From contig JACEVL010000499.1 in the NCBI GenBank assembly GCA_020284085.1, positions 612,001 through 676,000 of the forward strand: 64,000 nt of DNA. The letters are read 5' to 3'. The notes under the pieces are model-generated. The model did no database searches, was not told where the DNA came from, and was given only the letters and a program-made list of their open reading frames with translations. Numbering within the stretch: the stretch's first letter is position 1; each line of letters opens with the position of its first letter. The DNA is from Aporrectodea caliginosa (taxonomy: Eukaryota; Annelida; Clitellata; Crassiclitellata; Lumbricidae). The position numbers and the translations under genes are program-made. Below are positions 27,164 through 39,300 of the stretch, piece by piece.

Positions 27164-27239
27164 ATGCTGAGTTTCCGTCTACTTTTCGTTCCGCTAATCA
27201 GCCTCATCACGGGGTCAGCGATTGCTTGGGCCGAACTGA
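27164..27239 (+). CDS. Cytokine receptor exon 1: signal peptide
   Basis: Starts at the ATG of a short frame encoding a basic residue then a Leu/Ile/Phe-rich core and an A-I-A cleavage-type end near residue 21. The donor GTAAGT lies at 27240. It ends in phase 1, completing Ser26 with exon 2. Upstream UTR exons may exist. Confidence 0.75.
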
Positions 27240-30200
27240 GTAAGTGGAACCAACGGAAGACACAAATAACAATGAGGCATTCTGAATTAGGATGGTACAG
27301 TGCAGTATGCTACTGTATAGCATAGCATGGTATAGTATAGTATGGTATGATATAGTACAGTATGATATAGTATGGTTTAATTATATTGTATAGTATAGCA
27401 TTGCATAGTATAATATGTGATATAGCATTGCATAGAATAGCATAGCGTGGTATAGTATAGCATTGCATAGCATAGTATGGTATGGCACAGTATATAGTAT
27501 AGCACTGTATAGTGTGCTATAGCCTTGCATAGTACAGTATGATATAGCAGTTTAGTATAGCATAGCATAGCAAAGCATAACGTAGCACAGCATAGCACAG
27601 TGCAGTATTGTATGGTGCAGTATAGCACAGCATAGCACGGTATAGTATAGTTTGGTCTATTCATTCATTCATTCATTCATTCATTCATTCATTCATTCAT
27701 TAGACTGATTAGAGCACTTGTTATAGCGCCCCTTCAAGATTTCTACTAAGAGGCGCTCCCGACTACAGCGCGGACACTGAATCGGAGTTTCACGCCGAAG
27801 CGCATGAGCAATTGCGAGTGAAGGACTTGCCCAGGGTCCCTACGCGGCGGCTTGAGGTGGATTCGAACCCGCAACCCTCAGGCTGAAAGGCACCGAACAT
27901 ACCCCTATACCACCGCGCCCCACAATTATAGTGTAGCATTGCATAATAAAGCATAATGTATAATTTATAGCAGCTCCTGCGGGAGGTGCTCATAGCGCTA
28001 TATAGACTAAGTGTTCTGTTAGTAGTGGTTTCAGTTTAACGACACTGTGATAACAACGATCACTGGAGTCGCCCTCCTCCTTGGGACTGGCACTGCCAGA
28101 GTACGAGCAGCAGTGGCGGAGTTAAGTTTTTTATATTATATTACATTACATCATGTAATGTATGGTCGTTTGATTACGCCTGTTGTGTTCTAGGTATGTC
28201 GCCTAGCTCCCTGCAGGTCTATCTGTTAGTTGGGGATACTTTGACGCTGAGCTGTTCACACCAACCCGGTGACGGCATTGATGTCTCTACCGTCCGCTTC
28301 AAGAGAAAAGACGGTTACGTCTTTCCACCGCATTGCTACGTCTATCCATCGGCGAACGTCGTCCAGCTACAGATCCATGGAATGACGGCGAATGGAGAAG
28401 GGGAGTTCTACTATTGCTTTATCAACGAATTCGTGCAGGCATGGACTTACGTATGGGTTGGGGGTAGGTAGGAGTTTTGTTAGTCCAGGAAGGGTACGGT
28501 TTGCTAAGATACTTAGTATTTCCCGTGCATGTAAGAGGTTTGTTATTCCAGGAAAGATACTGTAGGATAAGTTACTTTATATTTCCCGTGCATGTAAGAG
28601 GTTTGTTAGTCCAGGAAGGGTACGGTTTGCTAAGGTACTTAGTATTTCCAGTGCATGTAAGAGGTTTGTTAGTCCAGGTAAAGTACTGTAGGGTAAGGTA
28701 AGGTACTTATAGTACTTCCCCTGCAGGTAAGAGTTTTGTCTGTCCAAGGTAGGCACGGTATAGTACTTCCCGTGCAGGTCTATACATTGGGCAACGCAGC
28801 TTTTCCAGCCACTTCTGTCCATCTCTCCGACGACATTCCCAAGGGCCTCAAGCCGTCTCTAATTATTTTTTTTACCCGAGGTATCAAGGATCTCTCAGGT
28901 GGCCTAAAAAGTCCAGAGACTGCTGGAAAAGACTATTATTCTGAATGGTGTTGTTGTTAATTGTTTTGTCCGAAAAGGTTCCCCGTAATTTGTTGTTGTT
29001 GTTGCTGTTGTTGCTGTTGATGTTGTTTCTTTTGCTGTTGTTGTTGTTTCTGTTGCTGTTGTTGTTGTTTCTGTTGCTGTTGTTGTTGATGTTGTTTCTT
29101 TTGCTGTTGTTGTTGTTGCTGCCGCTGTTGCTGTTGCTGCTGCTGTTGTTGTCATGTATTTATTATTTATTTATTTATTTAGCGCCCTATCCAGTGACCA
29201 AACATTAATCGATGGCGCTGAGCAATAATTATTATTGTGAGTGAAGGACTGACTCAAGGTCATTACACAGTAAACGTCTCAGAGGGAGGACTCGAACCCG
29301 TAGTCTCTGCGTTACAACTTGAGCGCTCTAACCAATCGGCTACCATGTCATTCCAAGACCTGTTTCTTGATTATTATTCCTAATGATTCTCGTGGAATGT
29401 TTCAGACGCCCCGCAAGTGATCAGCATCTCAAAGTGGTCGAATAACTTGGATAATCTGACGATTCAGTTCTGTCCAAACGGATCTCACAACAGATGGTCA
29501 TTGTTCTGGACACAACAGTAAGATTGCTACTATTAAAGTGAAGCTACATAAATCCATGGTAACACTAAATACCAAATTAACAGGGTGCGACCGTACGTTG
29601 AGTTCCATAATAAAATACGCGTAGCATACGTATTTTTATCCCCGAATGTAAAATACGCGTATTATACGTAAAAATACGTTGACTTAGAAACAATTTAATG
29701 TTCAATGGTGTGCCATACGAGAATTTGTTGATGTTTCAGAAGAATACGCGCAGTAGATACCTTACAGCAGTGCTGTCCAACCTTTTGACACCGCGGGCCA
29801 CCGAAGAAGTAATTTTTGAAACCGAGGGCCGCACCAGTCAACTCAAAAGCAGCGACTAAAATTTATTGAAAATCATTAACTGTATTATAATTAATTATGA
29901 AGTTATCATAAAGAATGCGTCTTGGGAACTGGATTTTGTGTACACATTGTCAAATGATAAGCCAAGTTACGAACGAATACCTATGCAAGTAGGCCAGTGA
30001 CAGTCTTTTACTTCATTTTAACAGAAATTGCAAATATTTAGCGAGCTGCGGCGGGCCACTTAGAATCTGCCGGCGGGCCGCGGGTTGGACAGCACTGCCT
30101 TACAGTAAACTTTGTTAAGTTTGTTTTTGGCAGCTATGCCTTTTAGTAACTTAGTTAACTATGTTGCAACGTTTCGTGTTCAATTTTACAATTACAGGGT

Positions 30201-31468
30201 AGGGGCCTACAACGTATTGTAACGTACGGCACGCAGAGTTTTACCGTACGCGTATTATACGTATTTTATCGTCCAAAATAAAATACGTATAATACGTACG
30301 GTCGCATCCTGCAAATTAAGAATTAGCATAAAATAAGAGTTTACACTAAACCAACAGTCTAACCAGGATTCCGTCCTAAATTGGGCAGCCCGAATCTTAG
30401 CCAATAAGCCGAAAATTCACACATACCGCAATATATGCGAGAGACACTACACTAACTCCGCCACTGCTCGCACTCTAGCAGTACCAGTCTCAGGCCTGGA
30501 TGAAGGAGGAGGGTGACGCTAATGATTTTTTGGTTATCACGCAGTGTCTTTAAACTGAAACTGCTACTAGACGCTACGCTGACTTCCTGTTGTATTGTAC
30601 TGTATATTATTCTCGATCTTGTTGACATGCCGCAACAAGTCGCCGTGAGGATTTCTTTTATTCATTCATTCATTCATTCATTCTGGAGATTTATGTAGCG
30701 CCCCTTCAAGAAATCTACTCAGGAGCGCTCAATTATTATTTTATTATCACCCTGCGGGCACGTGCTTCAATTGCTGGCTCGGCCCTGCCCCCGATTCACC
30801 GGGAATAAACTGATGCTATGCTTTCAAATTAGCAATTAACCCGTAACAGACCGTTAACATGAAATTAAAACTAATTTAAGAATAGATACGGAGTAAACAA
30901 TTAATTACTTTATAAAACTAATAAATAATTTATTATCGCGATGCAAATCTTTAATTATTTTGGCACCATCATATCTGTTACTTTGTACGTCATACTGCCG
31001 GGAGTCCAGAGCTCACTGTACCAACAATGGAACACCATGCTGCACCTTGATTGGCAATGCAAATTCAAACACCTGTTGCACCTGTTACGCATCAGTTGAC
31101 TTCGAAAGCACCGTATATGTCTGCATCGTCGGAGAGAACATCTTGACCGACAATTGTAGCGTGAAACCGACAGTTAGCGAATTCAAGTTTCAACCCCTTG
31201 ACATCGGTAATAGCATTTGTTACTTTACCTTAAGATCCCACGTATTGTTGCAACTGTGGGTAGAATAAACTCATCCATTGGTAGCCGACTGGTTAGAGCG
31301 CTCGCCTTGTAAAGTGGAGAGTACGGGTTCGAACCTCCGACCCTGAGACGGTTACTGTTTAGGGACCTTGAGCAAGTTGTCAGTCTTCCCTCACAACTGT
31401 TCAGCGCCATCGATTTATGCTTTGGCCATTATATGGTGGTGCTTAATAAATGTGAAATAATAATTATT

Positions 31469-31556
<88 letters not shown>

Positions 31557-31594
31557 TGGTAGTGGTAGTGGTAGTGGTAGTGGTAGTGGTAGTG

Positions 31595-31655
<61 letters not shown>

Positions 31656-31674
31656 CAGTAGTAGCAGTAGTAGC

Positions 31675-31709
<35 letters not shown>

Positions 31710-31753
31710 TGGTAGTGGTAGTGGTAGTGGTAGTGGTAGTGGTAGTGGTAGTG

Positions 31754-31823
<70 letters not shown>

Positions 31824-33579
31824 CAGTAGTAGCAGTAGTAGCAGTAGTAGCAGTAGTAGCAGTAGTAAAAATAATAATAACAATAATAACAAAACAACTC
31901 TTGAAGTGGTTATTTTGCAGGGACCTTGAGCAAGTTCTTCACTCACAATTGCTTAGCGCCATCGATTGATGCTTATTCATTGCATAATGACATTTAACAA
32001 CAGCGATCCACGTCTGAAACCCTCCTCCGCTGTATCCGACCACCTGTCTTTCTTTCTGCCTCTCCTCTGGAACGGGAATTGCAAATGAACATGCCCATGC
32101 CTGCCTTATTGATTTCCACTTCAGCTAAGCGCATGCCCATTACTACGGCCCATTACTACAGCGATAACCATTGCGCTCGCAGCTATCAGTCTTAAGGACT
32201 GATATTCTGGATCAATTACAATTACAGTGTATGCAATTACTGTATTGTATTGCATTGTATATTCGTTTATTGATAAGCTCTGGCTGTCATAACGCGGCTA
32301 GTTACATGATTCTTCTACGAGAGTCAATTAGAGTGAAACCAAATTATGCATAGTAAGTCTTACTAGGTCAGGTAGATGAGCTTAGCTTTGTTTGTTTGTC
32401 CTGATTCAGGCGTCTAGTAGATGTTTTTGAACATCATAATGTAATGTAATCGAACATTTATATAACGCCCTTTCAAGATTACTAATCAGAGGCGCTGTCT
32501 GCGCTATCGTTTATTATGTTAAATGTCACTACGAACGAATATATCACATCAGTTAGCAAAGCAATGCACAGTATGCTGAAAGAGTCACCGGTGGCGGCCC
32601 ACGCACACACGAGGAACCAACCAACGGATTCCCGACGACAGCTGACAGACTTGGGGCTACAGAAGTAGTTACTGATTACAAGTACAAATATATTTTCTCA
32701 TGATTACACTTTTCGCGTACGATTACGTAAACTGCGAGTGATTTGCTTTGTAAAGTCAAACCGGGACCCGTTCGAGAGATAAAGCATTACAGCAACAGTA
32801 CTGCAGTGGAAATCTCGTGGAAAAATCCATCTGGGCTGGTGCATTCGAGGTTTCCACTTCGCTACCAGGTGGGACTTCGATCAGAGTGGAACGAGTCTTT
32901 CGAGGTTAGTGTCAGAAGCCAAGGTAAGGTTAAATAAGTTGAAATAACGTAATGTAAGTTTAATATAATCGAACGTTGTTGATGCAGTGCTCTGAACTGC
33001 GCCAGTTATGTATCACATCCTACAAGCTTGCCAACTTTGTCTCTTGTAATCCCTTTAAGGGTGGATTTACCTGTTCAACCCCCACTCAAAGCCGACGCAG
33101 TAGGCCTAGCCCAAGGGCTGATCCTGGTGCAACAGTCGGGCAAAGGTCCCATCTATGTTAGTTGCTGTTATTAACGACACTGTTTCATTACAAAGATGAT
33201 TAGCGTCGCTAAGTTTACGGTCCCATCAAAGCATATGAAGCGGTTAACTGAACCTTTCAGTTTCCCACACAAAGCACTTAAAGGTCACCTACTGAAAGGG
33301 AAAGTGCAGAACAAAATTCACGCAACACTGAGGAACTAAAAGAGCAGTCAAACAGAAATTGGGAAACCGAAAACTAAACAGAAAGGTCAACAAGTTCATT
33401 TAAACAAAGGAAGTTTGTTATTGTTATTGTTATTTTTTTTACTCGGAGAGGTACTTCAATCCCCAGGGACTTAGAAATTATAAATGTAGACTACTGTGTC
33501 TGGAACGGCTAATACCTCATCCATGTCGCGTATGAGTTTAATAAATGTGCCACTAATACTGTTGTTGTTGTTGTTGTTC

Positions 33580-33677
<98 letters not shown>

Positions 33678-36297
33678 CTTATGTCGCACTTGCTAAGAAA
33701 TATTAAACAGCGAAGTAGTATCGAATTTTTTAGGTTTTCTAACGGCGTTAAATAAATGTTTAAGTACATTTTCTCATGCGATTTGTGTTTGTGCAGTATG
33801 CTGTCAATCAGACGAGTAGGAGATATGACAACGATGACGTTTTCAGCGTAGTCATTAACGACCTCGGTCCATACACTGAGTACTACGCTAGCATTCGAGC
33901 TCACCCCAAGCGAGAGAGTGGCTACTGGAGCGAAAGACAGTCCTTCATCTTCTGGACGCTGGAAAGTGGTTGGTGTCGAATGCAACCCATATGCCATTAC
34001 TTCATCAGCAATTCTTCATTATTATCATTATCATAATCAGAAGTATGTATGTATGTATGTATGTATGTATGTATGTATGTATGTATGTATGTATGTATGT
34101 ATGTATGAGCACTTGTTATAGCGCCCCTTCAAGATTTCTACTCAGAGGCGCTCCCGACTACAGCGCGGACACTGAATCGGAGTTTCACGCCGAAGCGCAT
34201 GAGCAATTGCGAGTGAAGGACTTGCCCAGGGTCACTACGCGGCGGCTTGAGGTGGATTCGAACCCGCAACTCTCCGGCTGCAAGGCACCGAACATAGCCC
34301 TACACCACCGCGCCCCACATGCTGTTGAATCAAACAGTGTGAACCATATTCAGACGTATCTCAAGAGCTACATCCAACCAGATTTTCGGCGACACAACCA
34401 CACATAATTATAAGCTTAATCAGTGAAATAAAAGGATGGTGCACTCACCTCCTGCACTTTCATTCGAACACCTCTTCCATTCACTTGGTGGTACCACAGG
34501 TTCCTCGACATTCCTTATGTGACACAAACCGTTCAAAATCCACGCTACCTATAACAATACATACATACATACAAATATACATATATACATACACACATAC
34601 ATACATATAAAGTAAGTAAGTAAGTATATTCTTTAATGAGAAGCACTAGCAAACGCACAGCACTGTGCATGGCAAGCTTCATACATTCACAGAAACAAAA
34701 CAAATTTATATATAGAAGCCAAAAATTGAATGACAGAAGTTGCTATAATTATATCAAATGGAACATAGGGGAGGAAGATTTAGGGTTAGTCATAGGGGAA
34801 AATGAAGAGCTTAAATAGCCAGATCTAGGAAACCTTGTATACGCGCACCCACCTTAACAGCTACTCTGCCCCTCTGATCCTCTGGAAACTGACTGGGACC
34901 TCCTTCGGACTACCCTCTCGGACAACCCTTCTGTCTAGACGCAACGCTCGTGAATAAGCTGGTGCCCTGATCTGGCGCTTTAGAAGTTTGGAGATTACTA
35001 TTACGATTATATAGACTATACATGCGTGCATCGTTATTATCGTTTTCGTCATCATTATATACTTCATCGTCTGCTTGTGGTTGGTCTTGAAGCTCCATCT
35101 ACTGGACCAGATATAGAAGAGTTCACAAGCTCACGTGATTGCGACGAAGAAGGAAACGGAAATTGCCGAAACGTAACGATCTTCTGGAAGGTAAGTAAGC
35201 AACAATCGAAATTTTCAGCGCTTTGAAGAGGCTCTGAAAAGGCGCTATATCATTCTCCAAACAGGCAATGAACCTGAGACTTACGTCATGCATTTTCTGT
35301 TGTAATCATTGCAGTACATCACATCGTATGAAGAGTAAATTTACATTAGGAATAAATTAATAAAGGATGATAATGGAGAAAATGTAGTATCAGTAATAGT
35401 ATTAGAAGATAATGGTGATTAAAGACGCTGTATCATTCTGATGAGGGGGCGATGGGGGAGGGCATGGAGGCAGAGGCTTTTATCCCTATTCAGGGCGTGC
35501 CCAGTGAAAAACGGGGAAAGTGTTTTTTCAATTTTTATCACACTTTCTTTGGGTGAGCAATTTAAACACTGAGGTGAATATACAACTGACGAGGTCATGG
35601 TTGAGGATGAAGATAATAATGCAGATGATGACAGTGACTTATATGATAACGCAGGAACTGAACGCAAGACAGCGTAACGGTGTGATCGTCGGTTACAATG
35701 TGACCATCTTGCCCAATATAACGAAGAGAGTAAGACGCAGTCGCGTTGAGGCAACGACGGAGATGCTGTCGGTTGCAGCGACAGGTGACTCGCGGTCCGC
35801 ATCCATCCGCCTCGAACGGGACCTGGACTATCGGATGCAGGTCCTCGCCTGCACGAGGGAAGGATGCTCCACGCCTGGAAAATCTTTCCACGTTCCATCG
35901 CTGCTTACTGAAGGTATAGACCGGTGGTTGTGTATCGATAGAAATAAATAAATTCGAGTTTCCATATGTACATTCGTAAACACATACCTACATGCATGCA
36001 TGCATATATGATAAATGCATACATATGTACATGCATGCATATGTACGTACATGCATACATACATGCATAGTAGAGGTCTGCGGGTAGAGCATTTTTGCTA
36101 CCCGACCCGTACCCGTAAACCAGGACCGTTACCCGTACCCGTACCCGACCCGTACTCAAAATTACTACCCGACCCTACCCGTACCCGCGGGTATACCCGT
36201 ACCCGTACAGTACCCGTCACGTCATTAGCACGCCTTCCCATTGTTCCTGTCCCTACCAGGATTAAAACTCAGCATGTAGTAATAATAATAAATAGGC

Positions 36298-36346
<49 letters not shown>

Positions 36347-39300
36347 AATGATGATGATAGTATTAGTAACAGTAGTAGTAGCAGCAGCAGTAGTAGTAGC
36401 AGTTGTAGTATAGTAATAATATTAATAGACAGTCAACTAATGGGACCTGTTACATGCAACTGCTGTGCTATCTCAATTGCATTGTACATTTTATCTCTGT
36501 GGTTTATTTATACTGTCACCTAGAACACTAAGTACAGCTGTTAATAGTACGTTGCAAACCTAGTCAGTCCCATAGCGCGCCTACATTCTCAATTATTTGT
36601 ATACCGGTGACATTGTAACACCAAAATTTCACGTCGGTACGGGTAAAACCGGGTATACCCGTACCCGTGATGACACTACGCGTACCCGACCCGACCCGTG
36701 AAATGCGTACCTGACCCGTACCCGATCCGCGGGTACGGGTCGGGTACGGGTAAACCCGCCGGTACGGGTATGTATACTAATGCATAGTAGTGGTAGTTTC
36801 AATTAACGACGCTGTGTGATAACAAAGATCTTTAGCATGTAGCGTCGCCCTCCTCCTTTATCCAGGCCTGGGACTGGCACTGTCAGAGTACGAACAGTGG
36901 CGGAGTTAAACATGCATACATATACACATACGTACGCATACATGCATACTTACATACATACTTAGCCTACGTACCTACGTAATAGGTAGGCTGCGTACAA
37001 CCATACGTACATACATGCATACATACATGCATAGATACCTACATTAATGCATACATATATACTTGCATACATAAATACATGCATACACAAATACATGCAT
37101 AGTATACGCAAATACATGCATACATAAATACCTGCATATATGCTAGCATACATATACATGTATACAATACATACATTGTTCTCTTACTTCAGCAGGCCAA
37201 GAATGGAGCTTACCAATGTGGTTGTGGGTGATAGTGGCAGTGGCGGCACTTATCTGCGCTGGGGTTCTAGTTCTCCTTATCATCAACCGTATCACCTGGG
37301 CCAAAGAGTACTTCACGTGAGTCTAACCATTACCGCCTCTACTTTTGTTTACCGTCTTTTTATTTGTTTACCGTCTTTTATTTTCTTTACCGCCTTTTAC
37401 TTTCTTTGCCGTCTTTTATTTCTTTACAGTCTTTTATTTTTTACCCTCTTTTACTTTATTTTCGAATTATTTTTTTACCGTCGAATTTTCTTTACCGTCT
37501 TGTAGCCTACTTTCTTTACCGTCTTTTATTTTCTTTGCCGTCTTTTATTTTCTTTACCGTCTTTTATTTTATTTTATACCGTCGAATTATTTTCTTTGTC
37601 ATCTTTCATTTACTTTACCGTCGAATTATTTTAAGTCCAAAAGGATTGTTTACAAGAGATGGTTGAAGAACTGTCTTGTAGAGACATGTTGGGCTTGTGA
37701 AAAGACGCCGTGAAAAAGCTAATGTGTTGAAGTGCTGGATGGATACAGAAAGCCATTGTACAGTGTGCGTCAATACAAGGAGCTGTGAAATCCAGTCTCG
37801 AGTCAGGTGGGAAAGCTTTAGCTATGCTCCACAATTCATGGAGAGTTGAGGTGTCCAGGTGTCCTGCTTCCTTGTAGGATACACCAGATTCTGCCACTCC
37901 CGTAGAACAAATTATCATAATCGTTATCCTAAACTCCAAACTTCTAATGCGCCACTCGAAAGCCAAGCGTAGGGCACAAGCTTATTCCCGAGCGCTGAAT
38001 AAAACAAGGACCACTAAAATCCCAGAGAAGTGTCAAGCCTTTACATGGAGGCACGAAGCGTGTGCTCCTGCTTGTGGTTTTGAATTTCATTAACATTAAT
38101 CCTTTATGAAATCATTCATTCGCTCACTCGTTTGCTCTTTATTCATGCACTCACTCATTCACTCAGTCATTAAATTTCTCGCTCTCGCTATTTATTATTT
38201 TGAATATTCGCGTATTTACTTTATCTACATTATTATTAGTTTCACTCGTCTAGTGATTTATTCGCCTAATGGCCTATTCACTCTGTGACTTGCTCCGCCA
38301 ATGGCTTCTTCACTTAATGACTTCTTCCATAACGACTTTTTCCTTTAAGCACTTGCTCGCTTTAAGCACTTGTTCACTTAATGACTAGTTTCCTTAACAT
38401 CTTTCCTTAACATCCTACTCATTTAACGACTCGTTCGCATAATGACTTGTTAACGTAACGAATAAGGGCCTTATTCACTTAACGCCTTATTCACCTAATG
38501 GATCGGCCCTTAATGACTTATCACTCGTGCCTGCAGAACTCACTCATTTAATGTCTATCATTTAATGACTTATCCACTTAATGACTTTATTCACTCGTGC
38601 CGTAGTAATGTGCTCATTTAATGACTTGCTCACTTAATGACTTGTTCACTTAATGACTTATTTACTAACTTATCTGTCTGCAGACTACGCATCCAGGTTC
38701 CGGAAAGAGTCGTCATCGGAGAAGCGGTCAATCAGAGCGTAAGCAGACGACCGTTACAGTATTTAACGCCTCTGATTGGCGTGCACTCGAGAGGCGCTAT
38801 ATAAATTTATAGATACAATTAATACAATGCAATTTACGGATGAGGACGATGACGACGATGATTGACTCGTGTTACTTTACATTACTAGGCAACGTGTTCA
38901 CTCGAATGAGATTAGCTTCATCTGGTATAGGCAGCTGTCATTCTAACTCAACGCCCGGGATTCGATTCCAGAGCACAAACCATCACGTGATCATGCATAT
39001 ATGATTAATTATTCATGCTTGTAATGCGTGCTAAGAATTCAGCTGGATATTTGTGCAGCGCTCTTAAAACAAGTCGATGGTCCGTGTGCATAAAAGGTTA
39101 AGAGCTTAGGCTATTAATTATGCCTGCTTGCGTGCAGACAAGGAATCTATATTTAGAGGAAAGGTCGCTCGTTGAAGAAATTGTATATCCTTTAACACTT
39201 ATCCACAGATTTCGCCCCGTTTCAATTTTTGCAATAGGCTACAATACAACTGCATTTGATATCACCTTTCTTCCAAAGTTCAGAAGTGCACACGCCTCGG

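Noticed and set aside
31433..31969. Long poly-Val, poly-Leu and poly-Tyr frames on both strands
   Set aside because: Artefacts of the TAG/TGG microsatellite; open in several frames at once.
35419..35898. Minus-strand frame of 159 codons
   Set aside because: Shadow of receptor exon 8 on the other strand, with no domain or splice support.
37345..37713. Phe/Leu-rich frames suggesting a membrane protein
   Set aside because: Translation of the CTTTTATTTTCTTTACCGT minisatellite in an intron.
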